A stretch of 64,000 nt of DNA, from assembly GCA_949373085.1 (NCBI GenBank), contig CASICJ010000014.1, positions 1-64,000 on the forward strand, in the 5' to 3' direction. Shown here one piece after another: positions 27,308 to 35,362 of this stretch. The stretch is from an uncultured Verrucomicrobiales bacterium. GTDB lineage: Bacteria; Verrucomicrobiota; Verrucomicrobiia; Verrucomicrobiales; Akkermansiaceae. Numbering within the stretch: the first letter of the stretch is position 1; each line of letters begins with the position of its first letter. The position numbers and the translations under genes were made by a program. The notes beneath the pieces were generated by a model, which was not told the DNA's origin, did not search any database, and worked only from the letters and a program-made list of their open reading frames with translations.

Positions 27308-28666
27308 CTACTTCAGAAACTTTCGGATCCAGCGGTAAGCCTTCTCGTATGGAGGTAACATTTCGGTGTAATCTTTTTTGATGAAGTAGCGCTTCGTTAC
27401 CGACTTTTCATAGCTGAAAGACTCAACCCCAAACCTTCCACGATACCTTCCATATCCGCTCTCGCCTACCCCTCCCAGCGGAAGCTGCAATTGTGAAAAC
27501 TGCTTCATCGTATCATTCAGACAAAGCGACCCTGAAGGCAAGGCTCTCGTCACAGCATTCGTGAAATCTGCTCGCCTGCTAAAGCAATAGAACGCCAGCG
27601 GATTATCCATCTTCTCCAATCGCCCTACGAGTTCATTCTGATCAGAGAACCCCACGATAGGAAGCACTGGCCCAAAGATCTCTCCCTGCATCGCCGGGTG
27701 ATCCCAGCCCGCATTTAGGATGATTCGAGGCGCCAGAAAAAACCGACCCTCATCATCATCACCGAAAGTCTTCACCTCACCTTCGCAAAGTGTCTTCACT
27801 CTTTCTGTATGATCAGATGAAATCATCGCAGCCATCTCCTGCGACCAAGGGATCTCTTTTAAAACTTCCTCACACGCAATCTCAAAATCAATCCTCACCT
27901 TCTCTTTTACTGCGACAAAATCCGGGGCGAAACAGGTCTGCCCTGCATTGAAAAACTTGCCAGCCAGCGCACGACGCGCCGTAATCTTTAAGTCTACTCC
28001 TTCATCTACCACACAAGGACACTTACCGCCCAATTCCATCAACGTCGGAGTCAAAGACTCAGCCGCCTTCATCGCCACTTTCCGACCCACCTTAGTACTT
28101 CCCGTAAAAAAGATGAAATCAAATTTCTCTTCCAGTAAAGCCTCCACGGCCTCCGCTCCTCCCGTGACCACTTCAACCGCACCCTGATCAAAAACCTCCT
28201 CGATGATCTCACGTAAAACTCGCTCACTTACCGGAGCCAATTCCGAAGGCTTTAACACCACTGCATTTCCAGCCGCGATTGCCGCGATAATTGGGCTAAG
28301 AGATAACTGAAAGGGGTAATTCCATGGAGCGATCACAAGAACCACCCCAAATGGTTCACGGTCAATCCAACTGCGGCAGGGCCAAAAATACACGGGCGAA
28401 CTAATCCGACGTCGCCTCAGCCATTTTTTCATCTTTTTGCGAACAAGCCGCAACTCCTGCAGCAAAAAGTAATACTCTGAAAGATACGCTTCCATTCCGG
28501 GCTTCCCCAAGTCCTCAGCCAAAGCAGCCAAAAGATCATCACGCCTCGCAAGCAGCACTCTCTCAAGTTTCTCCAAGGCATTTCGTCTATTATCTAACCC
28601 AAGAAAAGCACCCGAGCAAAAGAACTTCCGCGCGCGCCCTACAACTTCCTGAATTCCATCAGACAT
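27308..28666 (-). CDS. aldH: Aldehyde dehydrogenase of the carotenoid locus (diaponeurosporenal dehydrogenase-like)
   Basis: The ATG at 28666 is preferred; upstream residues do not fit the family. The product of 452 residues has the class 3 ALDH layout with PFGVVLVIAPWNYPF, FTGSTKVGRKVA, the general base in TLMELGGKCP and the nucleophile in FNAGQTCFAPDFV, and ends with a basic, amphipathic tail (YRWIRKFLK) typical of membrane-associated forms. It lies between two carotenoid genes on the opposite strand. In staphyloxanthin synthesis a related enzyme oxidises the terminal aldehyde to the acid, so that role is inferred. A general fatty aldehyde dehydrogenase is the alternative. Confidence 0.75.
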   Translation of the reverse strand: MSDGIQEVVGRARKFFCSGAFLGLDNRRNALEKLERVLLARRDDLLAALAEDLGKPGMEAYLSEYYFLLQELRLVRKKMKKWLRRRRISSPVYFWPCRSWIDREPFGVVLVIAPWNYPFQLSLSPIIAAIAAGNAVVLKPSELAPVSERVLREIIEEVFDQGAVEVVTGGAEAVEALLEEKFDFIFFTGSTKVGRKVAMKAAESLTPTLMELGGKCPCVVDEGVDLKITARRALAGKFFNAGQTCFAPDFVAVKEKVRIDFEIACEEVLKEIPWSQEMAAMISSDHTERVKTLCEGEVKTFGDDDEGRFFLAPRIILNAGWDHPAMQGEIFGPVLPIVGFSDQNELVGRLEKMDNPLAFYCFSRRADFTNAVTRALPSGSLCLNDTMKQFSQLQLPLGGVGESGYGRYRGRFGVESFSYEKSVTKRYFIKKDYTEMLPPYEKAYRWIRKFLK

Positions 28667-28730
28667 CCCCCACAAACTAAAATGCTTCGCCCTGTTGACA
28701 AGGGAAGACTCACAACGAAGATGGCGGTTA

Positions 28731-30233
28731 GTGAAAACATCCAAAGTTGCAGTCATCGGCGCCGGTCTTGGCGGACTTTCTGCTGCCATCTCCCTTCGAG
28801 CCGCCGGGTACCAAGTCGAAGTCTTTGAAAAAAACGAAAAAATCGGAGGGAAACTCAACTTATTTGAGAAGGACGGCTTCACCTTTGACCTTGGACCCTC
28901 GATTTTCACCCTTCCCCAGTTTTTTCAAGACCTCTTCGAGCGCGCTGGAAGGAGAATGGAAGACTACGTGCAACTCGACGCTGTCACCCCTCACTGGCGC
29001 AACTTTTTTGAAAAAGGACCTACCATTGATCTTTATCAGGAAAACGAGCTCATGAAGGGCGAACTTGCGAAACTCCCCGGTGATCTCGAAAAGAACTGGG
29101 CAGAGCTCCAAAATTTCCTCGATTATGGTCGCAAGCAATATGGTGTCGTTAACGACGGCTACTTCAAAAAGGGCCTCGATAATCTCTGGGAGTTTCTCAA
29201 GCATTACAAGTTCAGCCTCATGGGTGGTAAGATCGACTACCGCTCGACCATGGCCGATTCCATTGCCAAGCGCTTAAGCGATCCCAAGCTCCGCATGATT
29301 TTTGAATACTTCATCAAATATGTTGGATCCTCAGCTCTCCAAGCACCCGGCTATATGAACCTCATGCCCATTATCCAATACGACTACGGTCTTTGGTATG
29401 TCCGCGGTGGCATGTATCAACTCGCAAACGGCCTGGGAAAATTAATGAAGGAAATGGACATTACCGTTCACCTAAACGCCGACGTTCAGAGTATATCAAA
29501 GGAAGAAAAAAAAGTGACCGCAATCAACCTTGCCGACGGCACCTCTCATGCTGCGGATATTATCGTGAGTAACATGGAAGTCATCCCAGCCTACCAAAAA
29601 CTCTTGAACGAACCATTTTCCTTCACTCAAAAGCTCGACCAAAAATTTGCGCCAGCCTGCTCTGGCATCGTTCTCCATATCGGAACCAACAAGCCCTTCC
29701 CTCAGTTGGCTCACCACAACTTTTTCTTTTCTGAGAACCAGCACAAGCACTTCAAAACTGTTTTTGAAAAGCAAGAACTTCCGGAAGACCCAACTCTTTA
29801 CGTCGTCGCTCCGACCCGGACCGATCTAACTAAGGCACCGGGAGGTTCCGACAATATCAAGATTCTTCCACATATCCCACCACTCCGTGAGGGATCGAAT
29901 ATCACCCATGAAGACTACGTCGCTCTAAAAGAACGCTGCCTCGATAAAATGGAGCGCTGTGGTATCAAGGGACTGAGGGAAAGCATCGTCGTCGAAGATC
30001 TTCTTACTCCAGTCGATATCGAAAGGATGTATCGTTCCAACCGCGGCTCTATTTACGGTGTTGTCACCGACTGGAAGCGGAACCATGGATTCAAGGCTCC
30101 CAAAACTTCGTCTAAATATAAGAACCTCTACTTCACCGGCGGCAGTACTAATCCAGGTGGGGGAATGCCCATGGTGATTCTCTCTGGGCAAAACTGCGCC
30201 GACCGAATTATCGCGCGCCACCCTATCTCCTGA
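28731..30233 (+). CDS. crtP: Carotenoid terminal oxygenase CrtP-like (4,4'-diaponeurosporene oxygenase)
   Basis: GTG at 28731 puts the Rossmann motif VAVIGAGLGGLSAAISLRAAGY at the N-terminus and gives 500 residues. Segments HHNFFFSENQHKHF, DNIKILPHIPPL, MYRSNRGSIYGVVTDWKRNHGFK and NLYFTGGSTNPGGGMPMVILSG are strongly CrtP-like and differ from plain desaturases. CrtP oxidises the terminal methyl group of the C30 carotene to an aldehyde. A TTGACA at 28695-28700 may be a -35 box in the 64-bp space shared with the divergent aldH gene. It leads an apparent operon with crtQ and crtO. Confidence 0.84.
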   Translation: MKTSKVAVIGAGLGGLSAAISLRAAGYQVEVFEKNEKIGGKLNLFEKDGFTFDLGPSIFTLPQFFQDLFERAGRRMEDYVQLDAVTPHWRNFFEKGPTIDLYQENELMKGELAKLPGDLEKNWAELQNFLDYGRKQYGVVNDGYFKKGLDNLWEFLKHYKFSLMGGKIDYRSTMADSIAKRLSDPKLRMIFEYFIKYVGSSALQAPGYMNLMPIIQYDYGLWYVRGGMYQLANGLGKLMKEMDITVHLNADVQSISKEEKKVTAINLADGTSHAADIIVSNMEVIPAYQKLLNEPFSFTQKLDQKFAPACSGIVLHIGTNKPFPQLAHHNFFFSENQHKHFKTVFEKQELPEDPTLYVVAPTRTDLTKAPGGSDNIKILPHIPPLREGSNITHEDYVALKERCLDKMERCGIKGLRESIVVEDLLTPVDIERMYRSNRGSIYGVVTDWKRNHGFKAPKTSSKYKNLYFTGGSTNPGGGMPMVILSGQNCADRIIARHPIS

Positions 30234-30269
30234 ACCAAGTATCCTACTTGTGATCCCTTACCAAAAGAG

Positions 30270-31349
30270 ATGTTCCTCGCCCTTCCAGTCATCGCGCTTC
30301 TGATCTCTTCCGCGATTCTCTTTTCCCTCTGGCGCCCACGCTACCTCAACTCAAAAACAGCCGATGCTGGAAAAATTTCCATTCTTATACCAGCTCGTGA
30401 CGAAGAACATAATATCACTAAACTACTCACCTCCATTCGCAGCCAATCCAGCCAACCATTAGAGATTCTCGTTATCGATGATCAATCGATTGACGAGACT
30501 GCCAAAGTCGCACATGAGCTAGGGGCTTCGGTTATTTCGGGAAAAGAAATGCCCGCAGGTTGGAAGGGCAAGACTTGGGCTTGCCAACAAGGAGCCGATG
30601 CCGCGGTTGGTGAATGGTATCTTTTTCTCGATGCCGACATCACCCTCCTCGAGAATGGACTCGCTAAATTGGCCGCTCTTACCTCAATTAAGGCCACCCA
30701 TTCTATTTGCCCTTTCCACAAAATCCGGAGGCCCTACGAGCAGCTCTCCGCCTTTTTTAATGCCATCACTCTTGCCGGCGTCGATACCTTCGCAGCAACC
30801 CCATCTTCTCAGGGCACCCTCTTTGGTCAAGTCCTCCTAATTCACCGCGATCACTACGAGAAGGCCGGAGGACACGAAGCGGTCAAAGACGAAATACTTG
30901 AAAACTTCCAATTTGCCCAACGCCTCAAAGCCCAAAATTTCGATATTAATTTATATCTGGGTAAGGGAACTGTTGAGATGCGTATGTTCCCCGAAGGCCT
31001 CGCTCAACTTACAAGCAGCTGGAAAAAGGGCTTCCTTGCCGGAGCAGCTCAGTCCCCAAAACGCGCACTCCTCAACACCTCACTCTGGCTCACAGGAGGC
31101 ATGATGCTAATGGTGGCCTTCACACTCATCCCCTTTGGAAATGCCACTTTCCTATCAGCAACTCTCTTGTGCTCATTTTGTTACGGTTTTCTCTCCTTCT
31201 TTTGCTTTCGACTCGCTGGCAACTTCTCAATCTTCACAGCTCTCCTTTTCCCGTTCCCACTCTTATTCTATCAAATCCTCTTTTTTAAGGCTCTGCTTGA
31301 TCAGAAGAAAGGGGTGAAAGCCACCTGGAAAGGTCGCACCATCGATTAA
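30270..31349 (+). CDS. crtQ: Carotenoid glycosyltransferase CrtQ-like (GT2)
   Basis: The product has 359 residues. After an N-terminal hydrophobic segment comes a GT-A fold: ISILIPARDEEHNITKLL, ILVIDDQSIDET, the PAGWKGKTWACQQG segment and the metal-binding FLDADITLL. C-terminal hydrophobic helices (about 270-345) suggest membrane attachment. The match to CrtQ-type transferases is good, and the gene lies 36 bp after crtP and 9 bp before crtO. It would add a sugar to the carotenoid carboxylate. The sugar (glucose or another hexose or pentose) cannot be told from sequence. Confidence 0.82.
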   Translation: MFLALPVIALLISSAILFSLWRPRYLNSKTADAGKISILIPARDEEHNITKLLTSIRSQSSQPLEILVIDDQSIDETAKVAHELGASVISGKEMPAGWKGKTWACQQGADAAVGEWYLFLDADITLLENGLAKLAALTSIKATHSICPFHKIRRPYEQLSAFFNAITLAGVDTFAATPSSQGTLFGQVLLIHRDHYEKAGGHEAVKDEILENFQFAQRLKAQNFDINLYLGKGTVEMRMFPEGLAQLTSSWKKGFLAGAAQSPKRALLNTSLWLTGGMMLMVAFTLIPFGNATFLSATLLCSFCYGFLSFFCFRLAGNFSIFTALLFPFPLLFYQILFFKALLDQKKGVKATWKGRTID

Positions 31350-31358
31350 CAACACACC

Positions 31359-31823
31359 ATGTGGCTCGAATTTTCCAACCTAACCATCATTTTACTCAAC
31401 TGCCTTGGCATCCCCGCCGTCCACTTGGCAGTCGCTTGGCTCTGCGAACAATTAAGCGACCACCATTTCGTCCGTTTCTTCCCATCTGTCGCACCAAAGC
31501 CAAATAAATTTTACGAAAAACACCTCTTCATTCGCCGATGGAAGCATCTCTTGCCAGATGGAGCGCCATGGTTCGATGGCTTCCCGAAAAAAAAGCTTAA
31601 ATCCACCGAGCCCGACTACCTCCGTAAGTTTATTCTGGAAACCCGACGCGGCGAATTTTCCCATTGGATTCAGTGGATTCTAATCACCGGCTTTATTGCG
31701 TGGAATCCGTTTCCAGCTAACCTCGTAATCATCGCTTACGCCTTCGCCTCAAACGTTCCCTGCCTCGTCAACCTTCGACACACCCGTCAGCGTCTTCTTC
31801 CTGCCCTCATAAAACAGTTATAA
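31359..31823 (+). CDS. crtO: Glycosyl-carotenoid acyltransferase CrtO-like
   Basis: The product has 154 residues with hydrophobic segments at both ends. It carries the CrtO pattern: FIRRWKHLLPDGAPWFDGF, then YLRKFILETRRGEFSHWIQW, then NVPCLVNLRHTRQRL. In Staphylococcus aureus CrtO attaches a fatty acid to the sugar of glycosyl-diaponeurosporenoate, the final step to staphyloxanthin. Length is close to the 165 residues of that enzyme. It ends the crtP-crtQ-crtO operon. Confidence 0.82.
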   Translation: MWLEFSNLTIILLNCLGIPAVHLAVAWLCEQLSDHHFVRFFPSVAPKPNKFYEKHLFIRRWKHLLPDGAPWFDGFPKKKLKSTEPDYLRKFILETRRGEFSHWIQWILITGFIAWNPFPANLVIIAYAFASNVPCLVNLRHTRQRLLPALIKQL

Positions 31824-31872
31824 TTGGGGATTCATCCAAGGTTCATTTTCATTCGGATAGATTCGCGATGTC

Positions 31873-32427
31873 ATGAAAAAAACCAAGCTCATTGTAACTA
31901 TCATCGCTGCTTTCCCCTTCATGCTCTCCGCCCAAGGTCCAGGTGGTCCCGGAGGGGCTCCTCCGACCGATCCACTTACCGCCCTTCTCGATAAGAACGA
32001 AGATGGCAAACTCTCAGCCGGCGAAATTAAGCGCGCTCCAAAAGCCCTTCTTAAACTCGACGACAATGATGACGACTCGATCAGTTCCGATGAATTACAA
32101 CCCGAAGAACCCAAAAAGAGCCGGCGCCAGCGGCGCAAAGAACGAGATGGAAAAGGGCAACAGCCACGCCCTCCTCAACCACAAAAATCCCCACTCATGG
32201 AAGCGCTTGATACCAATGAAGACGGAGAGCTTTCAAAAGAAGAAATCGCAAACGCCACCAAATCATTGACTGCTCTCGACAAAGATCGCGACGGGAAACT
32301 TTCCCAAAAGGAATCTGGCCTCGAGTCTACAAAAGACCTGCAGCGCAGCAGACCTCCTCAAGGTGGGCCTCCGCAGGGTGGACAAAGTGGACCTCCGCAG
32401 GGTGGAAAAAGACCACCTCGGCGCTAA
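31873..32427 (+). CDS. Exported EF-hand calcium-binding protein
   Basis: The product has 184 residues with a signal peptide (MKKTKLIVTIIAAFPFMLSAQG). Four EF-hand loops are visible: DKNEDGKLSAGE, DDNDDDSISSDE, DTNEDGELSKEE and DKDRDGKLSQKE, in two pairs separated by a basic Arg/Lys-rich linker. The C-terminus is a PPQGG repeat. Such small calcium proteins are common and numerous in Planctomycetes-Verrucomicrobia genomes, and their roles are mostly unknown. A strong terminator follows directly. Confidence 0.82.
   Translation: MKKTKLIVTIIAAFPFMLSAQGPGGPGGAPPTDPLTALLDKNEDGKLSAGEIKRAPKALLKLDDNDDDSISSDELQPEEPKKSRRQRRKERDGKGQQPRPPQPQKSPLMEALDTNEDGELSKEEIANATKSLTALDKDRDGKLSQKESGLESTKDLQRSRPPQGGPPQGGQSGPPQGGKRPPRR
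32353..32405 (+). repeat. Short repeat encoding PPQGG units
   Basis: Three imperfect copies of a 15-bp unit (CCTCCGCAGGGTGGA and variants) encode PPQGG at the C-terminus of the EF-hand protein. The spacing is in frame. Confidence 0.75.
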
Positions 32428-32444
32428 AAAATTCACCTTTGATG

Positions 32445-32485
32445 CCCCGCTAGATCGTTTCAACACGATCTAGCGGGGTTCTTTT
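32445..32485 (+). terminator. Strong intrinsic terminator after the EF-hand gene
   Basis: A perfect 14-bp inverted repeat (CCCCGCTAGATCGT with ACGATCTAGCGGGG) around a 6-base loop TTCAAC is followed by TTCTTTT on the plus strand. It lies 18 bases after the EF-hand stop and between convergent genes, so it may also act on pepA transcripts, though the minus-strand tail is not T-rich. Confidence 0.88.
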
Positions 32486-32501
32486 GCCTTAGTCCAAAAG
32501 A

Positions 32502-33959
32502 TCATCTCTGGTTTTTTAAATAATCTAGTAGGAGCCTGACTCCAACCCCGGTTCCGACAGAGCCGCCTTGGTAATCTCGGCGCGACGCGCCCCAAGCAGT
32601 CCCAGCTATATCTAGGTGAGCCCAAGGAATATCACCCACAAAGTTTGAAAGAAAAGCACCAGCAGTGCATGAACCTGCTCCCGTTGACGGACTTCCAATA
32701 TTTTTCAAGTCCCCAACCGAGCCTTTCATATCTTCTTTGTGAAAATCAATAATCGGTAGCGGCCAGACCAGTTCACCAGTCGTCTGCCCTGAAGCGACTA
32801 ATTCATCTGAAAGCGTTTTGCTATTTCCCATTACTCCGGTCAGTTCATGACCGAGAGCGACCACCACCGCCCCAGTTAAAGTCGCTAAATCAATCATGGC
32901 ATCCGGCTTGATCGTCTTCTCAGCATAAGCCAATGCATCTGCCAAGATCAGGCGCCCCTCGGCATCGGTATTGAGGACCTCAATCGTAAGCCCATTACTA
33001 GCAGTCACCACATCACCCGGCTTCACCGAACTTGCATCGGGCATATTCTCCGAGGTTGGGACAAGACCATGAACCTCGACATCAGGATTCAACCCCGCAA
33101 GCGCATGGAAGGTTCCCAGCACGGCGGCTCCACCTGACATATCATATTTCATCTCATCCATGCGTGCCGATGGCTTGATGCTAATTCCACCCGAATCAAA
33201 TGTGAGTCCCTTTCCCACCAAGCAAATCTTACGCTTCGCCTTCTTGGCGGGCTTATAAACAAGATGGATCAAATAAGCCGACTCCGAAGATCCGCGAGAG
33301 ACCGACAACAACGAGCCCATCCCGAGCTTCTCCATCGACTTTTCATCAAGAGCCTTCACTGTGATTCTTGGCGAGCTCTTCGCAATCTTACGAGCTTCTG
33401 TGACCATATCCTTCGGACGCATCTTATTTGCAGGCGTGTCCTGCAAGCGGCGCGCGAAAGTATTTCCCTCACCCACGATCACTCCAGTCTTAGCCCCTCT
33501 TGAGACTTCCTTCGAAGACTGGATGATCACCTTTTTTAGAGAACTCTTTTTCGGTGAACGCTTAAAATCGACAAGACGATGAGCTCCCATGATCAGACCT
33601 TCGCCCAAGGCTTGTCCAAAATTTTCGGCAGATTTACCCAGCTTAAGATCCACCCAAAAGCTTACTGAAGCGGCATTGGTCTTTTCCGCCTTCTGCGCCG
33701 CAATTGCTGCAGCCCGTCTCACCGTCTCCAGATCAAACGACTTCCCCTTTCCCAAGCCGATCAAAAGCACCCGCTCTGCCGGACCGTCGATCGTATCAGC
33801 AAACCGAGTCTCCCGACTCTTCCCCGAAAATGAAGTTGCGACACTTTTCGGAATCGAAACTCCTGACGGCAACTTCGGAGTCTTCCCCTCCGGTGATAAA
33901 AGCACCAATAAATCCGTCTTCGTCACTTTCACAGAAATCGTCTTAAATGAAATATTCAT
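32502..33959 (-). CDS. pepA: Leucyl aminopeptidase (M17)
   Basis: The ATG at 33959 is preferred, giving 485 residues; an upstream TTG at 33977 would add six. The catalytic C-terminal domain shows GKGLTFDSGGISIKP with the metal-binding Lys and Asp, KYDMSGGAAVLG, and the signature NTDAEGRLILADALAYAE. The N-terminal macro-like domain covers about 1-160. M17 enzymes are hexameric two-zinc aminopeptidases of the cytoplasm, acting on peptides and often on Cys-Gly. All key residues are present. Confidence 0.93.
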   Translation of the reverse strand: MNISFKTISVKVTKTDLLVLLSPEGKTPKLPSGVSIPKSVATSFSGKSRETRFADTIDGPAERVLLIGLGKGKSFDLETVRRAAAIAAQKAEKTNAASVSFWVDLKLGKSAENFGQALGEGLIMGAHRLVDFKRSPKKSSLKKVIIQSSKEVSRGAKTGVIVGEGNTFARRLQDTPANKMRPKDMVTEARKIAKSSPRITVKALDEKSMEKLGMGSLLSVSRGSSESAYLIHLVYKPAKKAKRKICLVGKGLTFDSGGISIKPSARMDEMKYDMSGGAAVLGTFHALAGLNPDVEVHGLVPTSENMPDASSVKPGDVVTASNGLTIEVLNTDAEGRLILADALAYAEKTIKPDAMIDLATLTGAVVVALGHELTGVMGNSKTLSDELVASGQTTGELVWPLPIIDFHKEDMKGSVGDLKNIGSPSTGAGSCTAGAFLSNFVGDIPWAHLDIAGTAWGASRRDYQGGSVGTGVGVRLLLDYLKNQR

Positions 33960-34069
33960 GAACCACGAAATGCCCAAAAGACCTCATCAAATCCAGCTTA
34001 AACGGTCCAATAATCAATCAACTGAAAGACGCGCTCGCTGAGGAGACCTATTTCAGCTAAAGACAGGAA

Positions 34070-35353
34070 ATGAGCGTATTTGCAAAATTAATTCTCGTCG
34101 CAACTGCAGCGGCAATCAGTGCACCATCCGTGACTTTCGCCCAAGCATCCAAACCCCGCGTCAATAATGAGAAGCCCGAAAAAGTAAAAGGGCAGGTCAA
34201 GCGTATTCATCCACACGCACTCAAGCTGATCCTCACCGGAAAGAAGAAAGAAGCTGCAGAATATCTCGAAAAAGCATCTGCCGCAAAAATTAACCCGGAC
34301 CACACCAAGCTTCTTCAAGACATCATCAAAGGCAAAAAAAACGCCTGGCAATACGATGCAAAGACTTGGCCCTGGGACCGCGTCCTTCCAAATACTTCCC
34401 TTAAAGAGGACGCCCCAAGCGACAAGTTCACCATCGGATTTGGTGGTGGATCTGGATACGTCCCGGAAAACGAAAGGATGTGGGACACCATAGGAGCTAT
34501 CGAGCCACGCGCCCTTCTCCTTCTTGGCGACAATGTTTATATCGACGACCCCGAAACCCCGGAGATGCAACGCTTCCACTACTACCGTCGTCAAAGCCAA
34601 CCAGAGTGGGGCAAACTCGCAAAGATCGTTCCCATCTACTCGATTTGGGACGACCACGACTTCACAACTAACGATGGCTGGGGAGGACCCGATATTGAAA
34701 AACCATCGTGGAAGCGCGACGTCTGGGAAATCTACAAAGAAAACTGGGATAATCCCTACTACGGGGGCGGAAAAGAAAACCCCGGTTGCTGGTTTGATTT
34801 TAGGATCGGCGATGTTCATTTCATCATGATCGACGGGCGCTATTACCGAGAGTCACCCAAGGATAAAAGTCCGTCCATGCTCGGTCCTGTCCAGATGAAG
34901 TGGCTCAAAAAAACGCTCACGGAAAAGCCCGCTACCTTTACAGTGATCTGCACCAACGTCCCCATGGCTCCGAAAGTCAAACCCGGCTCCAAGGACACCT
35001 GGGATGGATACTCAGATGAACGCTCGACAATTTATCAATTCATCGCCGATCAAAAAATCCCCGGCGTAGTCATCCTCTCTGCGGACCGCCACCGCTCAGA
35101 TGCCTACAAAGTCGATACAGAAATCGAAGGCATGTATCGCCTCTTCGAATTCAGCTCGTCACGACTCACCAACCAACATGTTCATAAAATCATCGACCAT
35201 TCACTTTTTGGTTATAATGCCAAACAGTCCTTCGGGAGAGTCGATTTCGATCTCACCGCCGAAGACCCAACCGTTAAATACACCATCATTAATATCGACG
35301 GAAAAGAGATTCACGATCTCACCGTCAAGCTCAGCCAGCTTCAGTTCAAATAA
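34070..35353 (+). CDS. Exported PhoD-like metallophosphoesterase
   Basis: The ATG follows an AGGA-type ribosome site. The 427-residue product has a signal peptide (cleaved near SVTFAQA), a helical region of about 70 residues, then a PhoD-like calcineurin fold with LLLLGDNVYIDDP, SIWDDHDF, FIMIDGRYY and VVILSADRHRSDAY as metal and active-site motifs. PhoD-family enzymes are alkaline phosphatases or phosphodiesterases acting outside the cytoplasm. The following esterase gene starts nine bases later, suggesting one transcript. The exact substrate is unknown. Confidence 0.82.
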   Translation: MSVFAKLILVATAAAISAPSVTFAQASKPRVNNEKPEKVKGQVKRIHPHALKLILTGKKKEAAEYLEKASAAKINPDHTKLLQDIIKGKKNAWQYDAKTWPWDRVLPNTSLKEDAPSDKFTIGFGGGSGYVPENERMWDTIGAIEPRALLLLGDNVYIDDPETPEMQRFHYYRRQSQPEWGKLAKIVPIYSIWDDHDFTTNDGWGGPDIEKPSWKRDVWEIYKENWDNPYYGGGKENPGCWFDFRIGDVHFIMIDGRYYRESPKDKSPSMLGPVQMKWLKKTLTEKPATFTVICTNVPMAPKVKPGSKDTWDGYSDERSTIYQFIADQKIPGVVILSADRHRSDAYKVDTEIEGMYRLFEFSSSRLTNQHVHKIIDHSLFGYNAKQSFGRVDFDLTAEDPTVKYTIINIDGKEIHDLTVKLSQLQFK

Positions 35354-35362
35354 ATCTCCGAC

